Of a stretch of 64,000 nt of DNA, positions 25,745 to 34,574 are shown in pieces; positions within the stretch are counted from its first letter, which is position 1; every line of letters begins with the position of its first letter. The notes beneath the pieces were generated by a model. It made no database searches and was not told the DNA's origin. It saw nothing but the letters and a program-made list of their open reading frames with translations. The DNA is from Verrucomicrobiia bacterium (GTDB lineage: Bacteria; Verrucomicrobiota; Verrucomicrobiia; Limisphaerales; JAEYXS01): NCBI GenBank assembly GCA_036405135.1, contig DASWYF010000010.1:62001-126000 (forward strand), given 5' to 3'. The position numbers were made by a program, and so were the translations under genes.

Positions 25745-27286
25745 ATGAATAGTCATTGGACATTGAAAAAACGGGTCATGTTCGGCTTCGGGGTGGTTCT
25801 CCTCCTGATGCTGCTGCAAACTGCGGGTAATCTTTATTCGATTCTGAGCGCCAAACGTTCGGCTGACTTTTTGGCTGGTGACGCCGTGCCTGGCATGGAG
25901 GCCATCGATAAAATCAAGGTGTGCGCTGAGCAGATACACTCCAAGTTGGGTTGGGGGTTTCTCTCCACCAGTTCGGAAGACACCCGGCAGCTCGAGGCAG
26001 AGATTGCCCGGCTCCGAAAGAAATATGCCGAGCTTGAGCACGCCTATGACATCACCATCACCATGGCCATCGATCATCAAAAATTTGACGAGCTTAAGAA
26101 GGACGCCCAGAACTATTTCGCACAGGTGGATAAAGTGTTGGCGCTTCAGAAAGCTGGCAAAACACAGGAGGCCCGCGAGTTATCCAATGGAGACATGAGC
26201 AAGGCTTTTGAAAACTATTCCACCCACGTTGATTGGTTAATGGACTGGAACGCAGAAAATGGGCACAGAGGAAGCAAGGAGAGCATCACCCATGCTGCCT
26301 TCAGCCTGAAGCTTGTGATAATCGGCTCCTTCCTGGTTCTTACGCTGGGTGTCTTGTGTGCTGTGCTGATCGTGCGTTCTCTCTCCAAACTCCTCAGCCA
26401 GATCATGGAATCCCTCACCGCCGGTGCCGCGCAGGTGGCCCAGACCGCCGACCACCTCTCCAGCTCCAGCCAGTCCGTCGCTGAGGGCGCCAGCGAACAG
26501 GCCGCCAGCTTGGAAGAGACCAGTGCCAGCCTTGAGGAGATGTCGTCCATCACCCGCAAAAACGCCGATCACGCCCGCTCGGCCAAGGAACTCGCCGGCA
26601 AAACCCGCGAGGCGGCTGATGCCGGTTCCCACAGCATGATAGAACTCAATTCCGCCATGGCTGAGATCCAGCAGGCCAGCGACAGCATCGCCGCCATCAT
26701 CAAGACCATCGATGAGATCGCCTTCCAGACGAACATCCTGGCCTTGAATGCTGCGGTGGAAGCCGCCCGGGCGGGTGAGGCGGGGATGGGATTCTCCGTG
26801 GTGGCTGAAGAAGTCCGTAACCTCGCCCAACGCAGCGCCCTCGCCGCCAAGGAAACGGGGAGTAAGATTGAGAACGCCATCCGGAAGAGCCGTACCGGGG
26901 TCGAGATCAGCGCGAAGGTGACGGGCAGCCTTCAGGAGATCCAAAGCAAGGTCCGCGAGGTGGACCAGCTAGTGGCGGAGATCGCCACCGCCTCCCATGA
27001 GCAAAGCACGGGAATCAGCCAGGTAAACGAGGCGGTCATGCTGATGGACAAGGTCACGCAAAATAACGCCGCCAGTGCAGAAGAAGGCGCCAGTGCCGCC
27101 GAAGAACTCCATGCCCAGGCAGATACGCTCAAGACTTCCGTCCAACAATTGGAAGCTTTGGTCAACGGTGTTCAAAGCAAAGTGCCCCGGGATATGGCTG
27201 TGCCGACCGTCAAGTCTTCAAGGCCGGCAGCTCATACGTGGAACGGAGCGCATCGCGGCAGCGACGTGCAGTTGATCCGCGCGTAA
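25745..27286 (+). CDS. Methyl-accepting chemotaxis protein
   Basis: This 513-residue chemoreceptor has TM1 at about 10-32 ([18 protein letters not shown]) and a periplasmic four-helix-bundle (4HB_MCP-like) sensor to about residue 185. TM2 is at about 190-215 ([20 protein letters not shown]), with little recognisable HAMP after it. A long cytoplasmic coiled coil follows. The highly conserved hairpin tip [20 protein letters not shown] then [20 protein letters not shown] is intact, so it can bind CheA/CheW. Glu/Gln-rich methylation-type helices ([20 protein letters not shown]) flank it. No che genes are in the window. It has its own terminator and a FliA-like promoter. The ligand is unknown. Confidence 0.93.
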   Translation: MNSHWTLKKRVMFGFGVVLLLMLLQTAGNLYSILSAKRSADFLAGDAVPGMEAIDKIKVCAEQIHSKLGWGFLSTSSEDTRQLEAEIARLRKKYAELEHAYDITITMAIDHQKFDELKKDAQNYFAQVDKVLALQKAGKTQEARELSNGDMSKAFENYSTHVDWLMDWNAENGHRGSKESITHAAFSLKLVIIGSFLVLTLGVLCAVLIVRSLSKLLSQIMESLTAGAAQVAQTADHLSSSSQSVAEGASEQAASLEETSASLEEMSSITRKNADHARSAKELAGKTREAADAGSHSMIELNSAMAEIQQASDSIAAIIKTIDEIAFQTNILALNAAVEAARAGEAGMGFSVVAEEVRNLAQRSALAAKETGSKIENAIRKSRTGVEISAKVTGSLQEIQSKVREVDQLVAEIATASHEQSTGISQVNEAVMLMDKVTQNNAASAEEGASAAEELHAQADTLKTSVQQLEALVNGVQSKVPRDMAVPTVKSSRPAAHTWNGAHRGSDVQLIRA

Positions 27287-27327
27287 GCTGCTTTCAGCTC
27301 CAACTCATCTGAAGGAGAAATCCTGTC

Positions 27328-27360
27328 GGGGGCCGATCTTAGGGGTCGGCCCCTTTTTTG
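27328..27360 (+). terminator. Rho-independent terminator after the chemoreceptor gene
   Basis: GGGGCCGA and TCGGCCCC form an 8-bp stem with a loop of about nine bases, followed by TTTTTTG. It ends 74 bp after the stop. Confidence 0.88.
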
Positions 27361-27400
27361 TCCGGCCAGCACGCCTTCACCAAATTTCTTGGGTAAAATC

Positions 27401-27428
27401 TTGACCCCCCGTCCTCGCGACCTAGCAT
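27401..27428 (+). promoter_or_regulatory. Candidate sigma-70-type promoter of carA
   Basis: TTGACC (27401-27406), a 16-bp spacer and TAGCAT (27423-27428) lie about 35 bp before the carA ATG. Match to consensus is moderate. Confidence 0.4.
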
Positions 27429-27464
27429 CTCGCAACATTTGCGGTTGCGTTGTAGGTTCCCAGT

Positions 27465-28625
27465 ATGAAAGCGATTCTCGCCTTAGAAGATGGAAGTGTG
27501 TTTGAGGGGCAGGGCTTTGGTGCCCGCGCGACCTCATGTGGTGAGGTGTGTTTCAACACCTCCATGACCGGTTATCAGGAGATCCTGACCGACCCGTCCT
27601 ATAAGGGCCAGATCGTCACGATGACCTATCCGCTCATCGGCAACTACGGTGTGAACACGCAGGACGTAGAATCTTGGCAGCCGCACGTGGCCGGTTTCGT
27701 CATCCGCGAGCTTTCCCCCATCGTCAGCAACTGGCGCGCGGACCTTTCCCTCGCCGAATACCTCGAAAAGAACGGTATTCCGGGCATCCAAGGTGTCGAT
27801 ACCCGCGCTTTGACCAAGAAACTCCGCGTGCGCGGTGCCTTGAACGGCGTGATCTCTACTGAAGGTTTGACCCCGGCGGAAGCCGTGGCCAAGGCGAAGA
27901 CCTGGCCGGGCCTCGTAGGTGTGGACTACGTGAAAGAAGTCACGCACAAGGAACCGTTCCTGTGGGATAAGGACGACAAGGACAGCGCCGAATTCCGCAT
28001 CCTCCGTGGCACTGAGACGGGCGATCCGCGCAACCTGCGCAAGCCCTTGCCTGCGGCGGACATCCCCATCGTCGCCTACGATTTCGGCATGAAGTACAAC
28101 ATCCTGCGCCAGCTCCGCCAGAGCGGGTTCAAGGTGCAGGTCGTTCCCGCCACGACACCCGCCGCGGAAGCGCTGAAGTACAAGCCCGCCGGCATTTTCC
28201 TCTCCAACGGCCCCGGCGATCCGGCAGCCCTTGGTTACGCCGTGCAAGCTGCCTCGGACCTCGTGAAATCAGGTCTGCCCGTGTTCGGCATTTGCCTCGG
28301 CCATCAGATCTTGGGTCAAGCCTTGGGTGGCAAGACCTTCAAGCTCAAGTTCGGTCATCGCGGCGGCAATCAGCCGGTGAAAGATCTCGAGACGGGCAAA
28401 GTGGAGATCACCTCGCAGAACCACGGTTTTGCTGTGGATCCCGCGTCTTTGCCATCCGATGTGGCGGTGAACCGCATCAATTTGAACGATCAGACCGTGG
28501 AAGGTATGCGCCACAAGACGAAACCCGTTTTCTGCGTGCAATATCACCCGGAAGCATCGCCTGGACCACACGATTCCTCGCCACTTTTCAACGAATTTCG
28601 CCAGCTTGTGTCCAAGCACAGTTAG
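27465..28625 (+). CDS. carA: Carbamoyl-phosphate synthase small (glutaminase) subunit
   Basis: This 386-residue protein is CarA. The N-terminal domain begins [20 protein letters not shown] and includes [18 protein letters not shown]. The class I glutamine amidotransferase domain carries the nucleophile in [17 protein letters not shown] and the His/Glu pair in [14 protein letters not shown]. It supplies ammonia to CarB for carbamoyl phosphate in arginine and pyrimidine synthesis. Length is normal. carB is not adjacent; the next gene is an FHA protein behind its own promoter-like sequence, so carA seems to be expressed alone here. Confidence 0.96.
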   Translation: MKAILALEDGSVFEGQGFGARATSCGEVCFNTSMTGYQEILTDPSYKGQIVTMTYPLIGNYGVNTQDVESWQPHVAGFVIRELSPIVSNWRADLSLAEYLEKNGIPGIQGVDTRALTKKLRVRGALNGVISTEGLTPAEAVAKAKTWPGLVGVDYVKEVTHKEPFLWDKDDKDSAEFRILRGTETGDPRNLRKPLPAADIPIVAYDFGMKYNILRQLRQSGFKVQVVPATTPAAEALKYKPAGIFLSNGPGDPAALGYAVQAASDLVKSGLPVFGICLGHQILGQALGGKTFKLKFGHRGGNQPVKDLETGKVEITSQNHGFAVDPASLPSDVAVNRINLNDQTVEGMRHKTKPVFCVQYHPEASPGPHDSSPLFNEFRQLVSKHS

Positions 28626-28710
28626 GCAACATGTGCTCAGGGCGAGTACGTATTTTCTGAAATTTGGCGCAACTTTATGTGCCGGATGGACATACAAGTG
28701 GTAAAACGGT

Positions 28711-28739
28711 TTGACTTGAGTCGCTCAATGTCAATAATG
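28711..28739 (+). promoter_or_regulatory. Candidate sigma-70-type promoter of the FHA gene
   Basis: TTGACT (28711-28716), a spacer of about 17 bp and AATAATG-type -10 bases (28733-28739) lie about 20 bp before the ATG at 28760. The predicted 5' UTR is short and shows no Shine-Dalgarno. Confidence 0.45.
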
Positions 28740-28759
28740 CAGCCACAAACGTTCCACTT

Positions 28760-29272
28760 ATGCCCAGACTTGTTGTTCTAAGCGAAGGTTACACAGGCCG
28801 GACATACGAGCTGACCGTGGAGAAAACCACGATCGGTCGCGTGGACGATAATTCTTTCTCGATCCCTGATGGCTCCATGTCCAGCCATCACTGCGAGATT
28901 CATCTCAAAGGGAACGACGTCGTGGTGAAAGACCTGAACTCCACCAACGGCACGTTTGTGGCGGGAGAACAAGTCACCGATACGGCTCCGCTCAAACCGG
29001 GACAAATTTTGCGACTCGGCTCCATCGAGATCCGTTTGGAAGATGGCGCCACACAGCCACCGCCGAAAGCCATTGATCGCACTCAAGTGATCAAGCAGGG
29101 CATCAAGGCTGGCGATCTGGAGAAGAAGAGCACGGAGTTCAAGGCAGACACATCTCACTTCAAGCCCAAGTCAAACAAGGTCGCCAAAGTCTTCATCGTC
29201 ATCGGCGTGATTCTGTTCCTCGTGATCGTCGGCGCACTCATCGCCGCATTCATGGGCGGCCGCGGCAAGTAA
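28760..29272 (+). CDS. FHA domain protein with C-terminal membrane anchor
   Basis: This 170-residue protein has an FHA phosphothreonine-binding domain over residues about 1-95. All core motifs are present: TIGRVDDNSFSIPD, SMSSHHCEIH and LNSTNGTFVAGEQV. A charged linker follows, then one TM helix near the C-terminus (VFIVIGVILFLVIVGALIAAFM) with a short GGRGK tail. This gives a C-tail-anchored cytoplasmic phosphopeptide reader. Such proteins normally pair with Ser/Thr kinases or secretion systems; neither is in the window, so its partner is unknown. Confidence 0.88.
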   Translation: MPRLVVLSEGYTGRTYELTVEKTTIGRVDDNSFSIPDGSMSSHHCEIHLKGNDVVVKDLNSTNGTFVAGEQVTDTAPLKPGQILRLGSIEIRLEDGATQPPPKAIDRTQVIKQGIKAGDLEKKSTEFKADTSHFKPKSNKVAKVFIVIGVILFLVIVGALIAAFMGGRGK

Positions 29273-29282
29273 CCGTCAAACG

Positions 29283-29486
29283 GTTTCGAGTTTCTTGTTG
29301 TTAGTTTCGGGTCGTGTTTCACGCACGCTCGTCCCATGCATCTCCAAGTGCTTTTCGTCAATCCAGAGAATAGAATGGAATGCCGACACCTCCGATAAGG
29401 AAGTGATCGGGATCACCATCAGCGCGAAACCCTCTATCGCATCCAAACGCAAACAACTCGAAACTCAAAACAAGAAACCCGAAACT
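29283..29486. repeat. Spacer with inverted TTTCGAGTTTC arms
   Basis: The left arm, GTTTCGAGTTTCTTGTTGTT plus TTTCGGGT at 29283-29312, and the right arm at about 29453-29486 (AACTCGAAACTCAAAACAAG, then AAACCCGAAACTC) are inverted. They enclose about 140 bp with no gene. A similar arm pair occurs at 39561-39640. Confidence 0.5.
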
Positions 29487-30494
29487 CTATTTCTCTCGCA
29501 ACCACCGCGCCACATCCCGCGCCGCATACGTGATGATGATATCCGCACCCGCGCGCTTCATTCCCAGCAACGTTTCCAGCGTCACGGCTTTTTCATCGAT
29601 CCAGCCATTCGCCGCGGCGGCTTTGATCATTGAGTATTCCGCGCTCACGTTGTAAGCGGCGGTGGGATAGTTGAACGTCGTCTTCACGCGCTGGATGATG
29701 TCCAGATACGCGAGCGCCGGTTTCACCATCACGATGTCCGCGCCTTCGGCGATATCCAGCGCCACTTCGCGCAACGCCTCATCACTATTGCCCGCGTCCA
29801 TCTGATAACTGCGGCGATCCCCGAACTTCGGCGCCGACTCTGCGGCTTCACGGAAAGGTCCGTAGTAAGCTGAAGAATACTTCGCCGCGTAAGACATGAT
29901 GGGCGTGTCCGTGAAACCGCCCTTGTCGAGAGCTGCACGAATGGCCGCCACGCGACCATCCATCATATCGCTCGGCGCGATGATGTCCGCCCCCGCCTCA
30001 GCATGGCTCGCGGCTGTGCGCGCGATGAGCTTCAGCGAAGGATCATTCAGGATGCACGCGCCATTCTCATGCTGATGCACGATGCCGCAGTGCCCATGGC
30101 TCATGTATTCGCAAAGGCACACATCCGTCACGACGAGCAAATCCGGCAGCTCTTTCTTCAGCGCACGAACAGCCTGTTGCACGATGCCATTCTTCGCATA
30201 CGCACCGGAGGCCTTCGTATCCTTTGCATCGGGAATGCCGAAGAGCAGAACCGCAGGCACGCCATCTGCATAAGCGGCGGCGGCTTCCTTCACCAGTTCA
30301 TCCACGGAAAGCTGGAACACGCCGGGCATGGAGCCGATGGGCTGGCGCACCTTTTTGCCGCTGCGCGCGAAGAGCGGGAGAATGAGCTGGTCCGCACTCA
30401 ACCACGTCTCCCGGACGAGACGGCGCAGGGCAGGAGACTGACGCAAACGACGCGGGCGCAAGGCCGGAAAAGCAGGTGCAGGGGCGTTGTGCAT
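29487..30494 (-). CDS. hemB: Delta-aminolevulinic acid dehydratase (porphobilinogen synthase)
   Basis: This 335-residue enzyme condenses two 5-aminolevulinate molecules in heme synthesis. Seen: the [19 protein letters not shown]-terminal arm, the metal-site loop [14 protein letters not shown] (Cys/His pattern of Zn-dependent forms), the active-site lysine region [17 protein letters not shown] and the Schiff-base lysine in [11 protein letters not shown]. Length and motif order are normal. It is 10 bp downstream of the Dabb-domain gene's stop on the same strand, so they may be co-transcribed. The heme supply fits the heme-rich respiratory operon at 45-57 kb, but that link is only functional. 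Confidence 0.96.
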   Translation of the reverse strand: MHNAPAPAFPALRPRRLRQSPALRRLVRETWLSADQLILPLFARSGKKVRQPIGSMPGVFQLSVDELVKEAAAAYADGVPAVLLFGIPDAKDTKASGAYAKNGIVQQAVRALKKELPDLLVVTDVCLCEYMSHGHCGIVHQHENGACILNDPSLKLIARTAASHAEAGADIIAPSDMMDGRVAAIRAALDKGGFTDTPIMSYAAKYSSAYYGPFREAAESAPKFGDRRSYQMDAGNSDEALREVALDIAEGADIVMVKPALAYLDIIQRVKTTFNYPTAAYNVSAEYSMIKAAAANGWIDEKAVTLETLLGMKRAGADIIITYAARDVARWLREK

Positions 30495-30504
30495 GGGGCA
30501 AAAA

Positions 30505-30894
30505 TTATTCAGTCCAGAAATCGATCACGAACACATCATCCACGATTTCTTTCACAATGGTGACAAACTTCTGGTGTTCCGGATGCGGCAGATAGGCTTC
30601 GCGATCCTTCTCCGTCTTGAACGTGACGATGTAGCAATGTGTGAACCCTTTGTTCAATCCTTCCGGGCTGTTGTTCACGCCCGCTTCATAACCCGCGATG
30701 CCTGGGATCTTTTCCTTCAGCGCGGCGAATTCCTTGTTCAGCTTCTCGATCTGCGCCTTGGTGGCGGCTTCCTTGAATTTGAAGCAGACGACGTGCTGGA
30801 GCTTCTTGGTGGCCTTGGCTTTATCCGCGGCAAAAGAAGGCGTGGCCAGGACGAGGCCGAGCATGAGCGTCAGGGCGAGAGCGAACGTTTTCAT
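30505..30894 (-). CDS. Exported Dabb (stress-responsive A/B barrel) domain protein
   Basis: I choose the ATG at 30894 (129 residues) because it opens a clean signal peptide ([17 protein letters not shown], cleavage near SFA). The open frame runs further upstream only through repeat sequence. The mature part is one Dabb domain: [58 protein letters not shown] and [20 protein letters not shown]. Dabb proteins form dimeric alpha/beta barrels; some act in plant stress and polyketide cyclisation, while bacterial secreted ones are common in Verrucomicrobia and uncharacterised. It is upstream of hemB on the same strand. Confidence 0.85.
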   Translation of the reverse strand: MKTFALALTLMLGLVLATPSFAADKAKATKKLQHVVCFKFKEAATKAQIEKLNKEFAALKEKIPGIAGYEAGVNNSPEGLNKGFTHCYIVTFKTEKDREAYLPHPEHQKFVTIVKEIVDDVFVIDFWTE

Positions 30895-30941
30895 GCGCAG
30901 TATCTTCCATAGAATGAGGCGAACTGCAAGCTCGCGGCAAT

Positions 30942-31107
30942 GTGCTGCCGGATTCCAGCCGGCAGTAAGGGGTCTGGAATAGTGACAGATGGTTGGTCGA
31001 ATCGGAAACTGGCTGTCTTTATTCCGCCAGGCAGCAGTGCTTGATAAAACGAGAGTAGACGGGCTTATTCGGACGCGCTTGTCCCGCCGGCTGGAATCCG
31101 GCAGCAC
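30942..31107. repeat. 166-bp element with perfect 22-bp terminal inverted repeats
   Basis: GTGCTGCCGGATTCCAGCCG (then GC) at 30942-30963 recurs exactly inverted at 31086-31107. Each arm is itself palindromic (CTGCCGG...CCGGC). The enclosed part has no gene. The element lies between the Dabb-domain gene start and the stop of the 31114 gene. Confidence 0.7.
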
Positions 31108-31113
31108 AGGCTC

Positions 31114-31527
31114 CTACAGTGTCTCTTCTCCCGTCGTCGGATAAAGCGTCATATCGATCGCAATGCCTAATTGCCCTGCCAGTAACAGCAACTCCGCTGG
31201 CAAAGAATCCGTCTGCGTCACCGCGCCTTTACGACGCTCATATGGAAAATCCAAACACAGCTTGGTGACTCCGGGATAAGCGGACAACCGTGCCAGTTCC
31301 AATTCATTCTCTTTCAGGAACTCGATGGCATCCGCGATTTGAGGTTTGAGAACGCCCCACGTCTCGCTGACTTCCATGGTGAAGCCGCTGCGAGGATACT
31401 TTCTTTCAGGATGTTTGGTGAGCGGGCTCTCACCGCGATGATAAACTTGGTCCGGCAGAAGTGAACTGCTGATGAGAAATGCATCCACATCAAATTCTTC
31501 GCCCTGAGCTACTAAGATGCATCCCAT
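31114..31527 (-). CDS. Hypothetical protein, resembles DUF4279
   Basis: This 137-residue protein has a short strand ILVAQGEEFDVDAFL, then LLPDQVYHRGE. A helix-rich middle (LKPQIADAIEFLKENELELA) follows, and it ends with LPAELLLLAGQLGIAIDMTL YP. That layout looks like DUF4279 proteins, whose C-terminus is typically 'l..ell..la.LG..iDid.Y', but the match is from memory and weak. No promoter or Shine-Dalgarno stands out. Its stop lies 7 bp from the inverted-repeat element at 30942-31107, so the element's insertion may have replaced its original C-terminus or terminator. Confidence 0.5.
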   Translation of the reverse strand: MGCILVAQGEEFDVDAFLISSSLLPDQVYHRGESPLTKHPERKYPRSGFTMEVSETWGVLKPQIADAIEFLKENELELARLSAYPGVTKLCLDFPYERRKGAVTQTDSLPAELLLLAGQLGIAIDMTLYPTTGEETL

Positions 31528-31628
31528 GAAGATGTTCTAAGTGGACATGCCTTGATCTGACGAGTGATTTTTCTTCTGCATTTCATGCTGCCACCAGTTG
31601 GGGACACCCAAATAACCCGCCAGCGGGC

Positions 31629-31657
31629 TTGACGCATTCCGCTTACGCACCTATTTT
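31629..31657 (+). promoter_or_regulatory. Sigma-70-type promoter of tig
   Basis: TTGACG (31629-31634), a 17-bp spacer and TATTTT (31652-31657) give good spacing and a strong -35. The predicted start of transcription is about 75 nt before the GTG at 31740. Confidence 0.55.
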
Positions 31658-31739
31658 GCTCGCCCTTATGGCTTGAGCGACCGGTCATGTTGGCCGGGCG
31701 CATGGATTAGCCTTGTTTACCGACGGAAAGGACATTGTT

Positions 31740-33050
31740 GTGAATGTAACGGTTGAGACTTTGGCCCCGTGCAAGAAGTTGCTGCGCGTGGAAGTGGACG
31801 TGCAGACGGTGGATGCTGCTTTTGACAGCGTCACAAAAGAATTTCAGCGCTTCGCGCAGCTCCCTGGCTTCCGCCCGGGCAAGGCTCCACGCGACATGAT
31901 CGTGAAGAGCTTCTCCGGCCGTATCGAGGAAGAAGTGAAGAAGAAGCTCATCCCTGACTCCTACCGCAAGGCTTTGGAGCAGGAAAAGATCAAGCCCGTC
32001 GTCTATCCCGACATCGAGGAGATCCAGTTCGGCAAGGGCCAGTCCCTGCAGTTCGCCGCCACGATCGAGACTGAGCCGGAATTCGAACTCCCGGAATACA
32101 AGGGCCTCGAGATCAAGCGCGAGAAGGCCACGGTGACCGAAGCCGATGTGGAACGCGCCCTGAACACGCTCCGTGACCAACGCGCCGTCTATAATGACGT
32201 GGAGCGCGAAGTGAAGTCCGGCGACTACGTCGTCGTGAACTACACGGGCACCAGCGAAGGCAAGCCGCTCACGGACATCGCTCCCACGGCGCGCGGCCTG
32301 ACGAAGCAGGAAAATTTCTGGATGCACATCGCCAAAGACCAGTTCATCCCGGGCTTCACCGAGCAATTGGTGGGTGCCAAGAAGGGTGAGACGGTCAAGG
32401 TGAGCGTCGATTTCCCGGCGGACTTCGTGTCCCAGCCGCTCGCCGGCAAGAAGGGTGATTACGAAGTCACCATCGTGCAGGTGAAGGACAAGACGGTGCC
32501 TGCCTTGGATGACGAATTCGCGAAGTCTTGGGGTGCTGAAGATCTCAGCAAGCTCAACGAAGGCGTGAAGGGCGATCTCCAGAACGAACTGGACGCGAAA
32601 CAGAACCGCTCCTTGAAGGACCAGCTCGTGCAGGCCCTCCTCGGCAAGGTCAGCTATGAACTGCCGGAGACGGTCGTGAACAGCGAGACGCGCAACATCA
32701 TCTACAACGTGGTGAACGAGAACCAGCGTCGTGGTGTGGACCGTGAGACGATCGAATCCAGCAAGGACCAGATCTTCGCCACGGCGAACAACTCGGCCAA
32801 GGAACGCGTGAAGGCGATGTTCCTCTTCCACCGCATCGCGGAGAAGGAAGGCATCAAGGTAGAGCAGCAGGAAGTGGCGCAGCAGGTCATGGCCATGGCT
32901 GAGCAATACCAGATGAAGCCCGAGAAACTCGTGAAGGAACTGGAGAAGAACAACGGCTTCCAGGAGATCCACGAGCGCATCCTCGCCGCGAAGGTGCTGG
33001 ACTACCTCCAGCTCAACGCGAAGATCGAAGAAGTGGCCGCCGCTTCGTAA
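31740..33050 (+). CDS. tig: Trigger factor (peptidyl-prolyl isomerase chaperone)
   Basis: The ribosome-associated chaperone has a ribosome-binding N-terminal domain (FQRFAQLPGFRPGKAPRDMI is the tail-loop signature). A central FKBP-type PPIase domain follows (GDYVVVNYTGTSEGKPL to YEVTIVQVKD), then a long helical C-terminal domain. I choose GTG at 31740 (436 residues) because GGAAAGGAC lies 7 nt upstream; an in-frame TTG at 31713 has no such signal. The FKBP loop LTDIAPTARGLTKQENFWMH is longer than in E. coli, a variation also seen in other phyla. The usual clpP-clpX partners do not follow; tig is monocistronic with a strong terminator. Confidence 0.95.
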   Translation: MNVTVETLAPCKKLLRVEVDVQTVDAAFDSVTKEFQRFAQLPGFRPGKAPRDMIVKSFSGRIEEEVKKKLIPDSYRKALEQEKIKPVVYPDIEEIQFGKGQSLQFAATIETEPEFELPEYKGLEIKREKATVTEADVERALNTLRDQRAVYNDVEREVKSGDYVVVNYTGTSEGKPLTDIAPTARGLTKQENFWMHIAKDQFIPGFTEQLVGAKKGETVKVSVDFPADFVSQPLAGKKGDYEVTIVQVKDKTVPALDDEFAKSWGAEDLSKLNEGVKGDLQNELDAKQNRSLKDQLVQALLGKVSYELPETVVNSETRNIIYNVVNENQRRGVDRETIESSKDQIFATANNSAKERVKAMFLFHRIAEKEGIKVEQQEVAQQVMAMAEQYQMKPEKLVKELEKNNGFQEIHERILAAKVLDYLQLNAKIEEVAAAS

Positions 33051-33072
33051 TCGGTCTTAAATAGAATATCCG

Positions 33073-33105
33073 AAAGCCCCGGACAGAAATGTCCGGGGCT
33101 TTTTG
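33073..33105 (+). terminator. Rho-independent terminator of tig
   Basis: AAAGCCCCGGACA-GAAA-TGTCCGGGGCTTT: a 13-bp perfect stem with a GAAA tetraloop and TTTTTG tail, 22 bp after the stop. Confidence 0.95.
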
Positions 33106-33110
33106 TTTTT

Positions 33111-33376
33111 GGAGCGCGGGTCTCCGACCCGCAGCAATGTCCATAAGCAAAGGCAGTGTGAGAATGCTTGCGGCGAACATCCCAAACTCCCCGTGCCGGC
33201 AGGCACGAAAGATTCTTAGCGGCGGCTTTTAAGCCGCCGTTGCGACGTCTGGAAACAGCGTCGCGTTAGCGACGCAAGATTCATCTCCTCTTCGGTCACT
33301 ACGTGACCGTATTTTAAAAAACGTTAAACAGCGGCTTGAAAAGCCGCTGCTAAGAATCTTTTGGCCCTATGGGCCA
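33111..33376. repeat. Cluster of seven palindromes, partly shared with 42970-43062
   Basis: Hairpins: 33116-33132 (GCGGGT/ACCCGC), 33192-33207 (CGTGCC/GGCACG), 33221-33238 (GGCGGCTT/AAGCCGCC), 33258-33275 (GCGTCGC/GCGACGC), 33293-33309 (CGGTCAC/GTGACCG), 33329-33349 (CAGCGGCTT/AAGCCGCTG) and 33363-33375 (GGCCC/GGGCC). The linker AAAGATTCTTAGC joins hairpins two and three, and its reverse GCTAAGAATCTTT joins six and seven. No gene lies in this 430 bp spacer. Confidence 0.75.
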
Positions 33377-33483
33377 GAACAAATGTGTGGTTTGTGCGCA
33401 TTCCGTTTCTCCCCTCCATTTGTAATACCCAAAACCACCTTCCTGAATAATGGTGTCTCTCGAAGAGTAAAAAGAGAGGAACC

Positions 33484-33861
33484 ATGAACACGACGATCAA
33501 AGACTTCACCGAAGCGCAGAAGCACGCGCTGCTCGATCTCACCATGCTGGCGATGTATGCGGACGGTCATCTCGCCTCAGCAGAAGACGCACGCGTGCAT
33601 CGTTTGCTGGAGAACTTGGGTTACGTGAGTGAGTATGATCGCAACACGCAATATGACGCCTCGATCGCACGCGTAAGCCGTCATGCGCTGACAGCGGTGG
33701 GAGCGAAAGAACATGCCATCTCCCTTGCGCAAACTTTCACTACACCACAACAACGGTTGAAGGTGCATGAACTGCTGAATGACCTCACCTCCAGCGACAG
33801 TAAGGTGTCGTTGCAGGAAGGTGAGTTTCTATCCGTGGTGCGCGAGGCGCTGAAGGCGTAA
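33484..33861 (+). CDS. TerB-like (tellurite-resistance) helical domain protein
   Basis: This 125-residue all-helical protein has the TerB/DjlA pattern: an opening helix (ALLDLTMLAMYADGHLASAE) ending in an acidic DGxL-type turn, RVHRLLENLGYVSEYD, then a second acidic turn near the end (NDLTSSDSKVSLQEGEFLSV). This acidic-turn pairing is typical of TerB, which may bind metal. A good Shine-Dalgarno (AGAGGA) precedes the ATG. No ter genes are nearby. It is an isolated gene between two repeat blocks. The domain assignment is by pattern, moderately sure. Confidence 0.6.
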   Translation: MNTTIKDFTEAQKHALLDLTMLAMYADGHLASAEDARVHRLLENLGYVSEYDRNTQYDASIARVSRHALTAVGAKEHAISLAQTFTTPQQRLKVHELLNDLTSSDSKVSLQEGEFLSVVREALKA

Positions 33862-33866
33862 ACAAG

Positions 33867-34054
33867 GTAGGGCTGGCTGTCCTCAGCCGGCCGCTGACGA
33901 AGCCGAGGGCATTCAACTGCTTCTGACTAGATGACGTCAGAAGATGTAAACGTTCCAAGAAAAAGAACATTCTTAAGCTCTCGTCGTCACTACGCCCTTG
34001 GATCGAGAATCTCGCTGGCTCCGTCAGCGGCCCGCTGAGGACAGCCGGCCCTAC
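33867..34054. repeat. REP pair (BIME-like), copy 1, downstream of the transposase gene
   Basis: A GTAG-headed REP hairpin (GGCTGGCTG, loop TCCT, CAGCCGGCC) at 33867-33892 faces its inverted partner at 34029-34054, with about 136 bp between. The unit shares most of its sequence with copy 2 at 34575-34761. Its right end is 3 bp from the transposase stop codon. Confidence 0.8.
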
Positions 34055-34057
34055 CAT

Positions 34058-34525
34058 CTATTGCAGATTCGGTGATAAACGGTCATTCGGACGGTATATC
34101 CACGGCCAATCCTCCGCTCGTTCACACAATTCCCGACGGATTGGATTCATTAGGATGTAACTGATTTTCTCCAGTTCCTCCTTTTGATTCCTCAATCGAT
34201 GGTCGAAATAGTCTCGTTGCCATTCGACACCTTCTGTCCGCGCTAGATACTTTTTCCACTCCTTCACGGTCGGATCCAGATTTGAATTATCAGGGAAAGC
34301 GATCACCGCATGCAGATGGTCCGGCATCAGTAACATAATCCGACAATGCCACATCAGATTTTCATGATAGTGAGCTGCTGCCGCCAAAATGGCATCTCCT
34401 ATCCCAGTCTGGCAAAGTTGATTCCGCCATCGAACTTCACAATTTATGGTGATGAAAAAGAAACTGCCACCCTCCACCCAAGCAGGCACCTCATGAGGAA
34501 GACGTTTGCGCTTCGGCAAATCCAT
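34058..34525 (-). CDS. REP-associated tyrosine transposase (RAYT, Y1/HUH family)
   Basis: This 155-residue Y1_Tnp protein has the two-histidine metal motif H70-L-H72 in LLMPDHLHAVI and a candidate catalytic tyrosine at Y123 in ISYILMNPIRREL. The FFFITINCEV start and the C-terminal AEDWPW motif are typical of RAYTs (TnpA_REP). These single-strand nucleases recognise REP hairpins with a GTAG-type head and are usually single-copy domesticated elements. It is flanked by two near-identical REP pairs carrying the GTAG head, the expected arrangement. It looks intact: length, motifs and frame are all normal. Confidence 0.9.
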   Translation of the reverse strand: MDLPKRKRLPHEVPAWVEGGSFFFITINCEVRWRNQLCQTGIGDAILAAAAHYHENLMWHCRIMLLMPDHLHAVIAFPDNSNLDPTVKEWKKYLARTEGVEWQRDYFDHRLRNQKEELEKISYILMNPIRRELCERAEDWPWIYRPNDRLSPNLQ

Positions 34526-34574
34526 ATGTCTAAACGGTAATACTCACTGTGCAGCATGGAAAGCCCAAGGTAGG

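Noticed and set aside
30895-31107. N-terminal extension of the Dabb protein
   Set aside because: It is built from the inverted-repeat element; the internal ATG opens a clear signal peptide.
31512-31703. 63-codon frame upstream of tig on the minus strand
   Set aside because: Arg/Ser-rich, no domain, overlaps the tig promoter and the start of the 31114 gene.
31707-32972. 421-codon open frame antisense to tig
   Set aside because: The plus-strand trigger factor has a good start, domains and terminator; the antisense protein is Leu/His/Arg/Asp low-complexity.
33111-33376. CRISPR array as an explanation of the repeated palindromes
   Set aside because: Units differ in sequence, spacing is irregular, and there are no direct repeats with unique spacers or cas genes.
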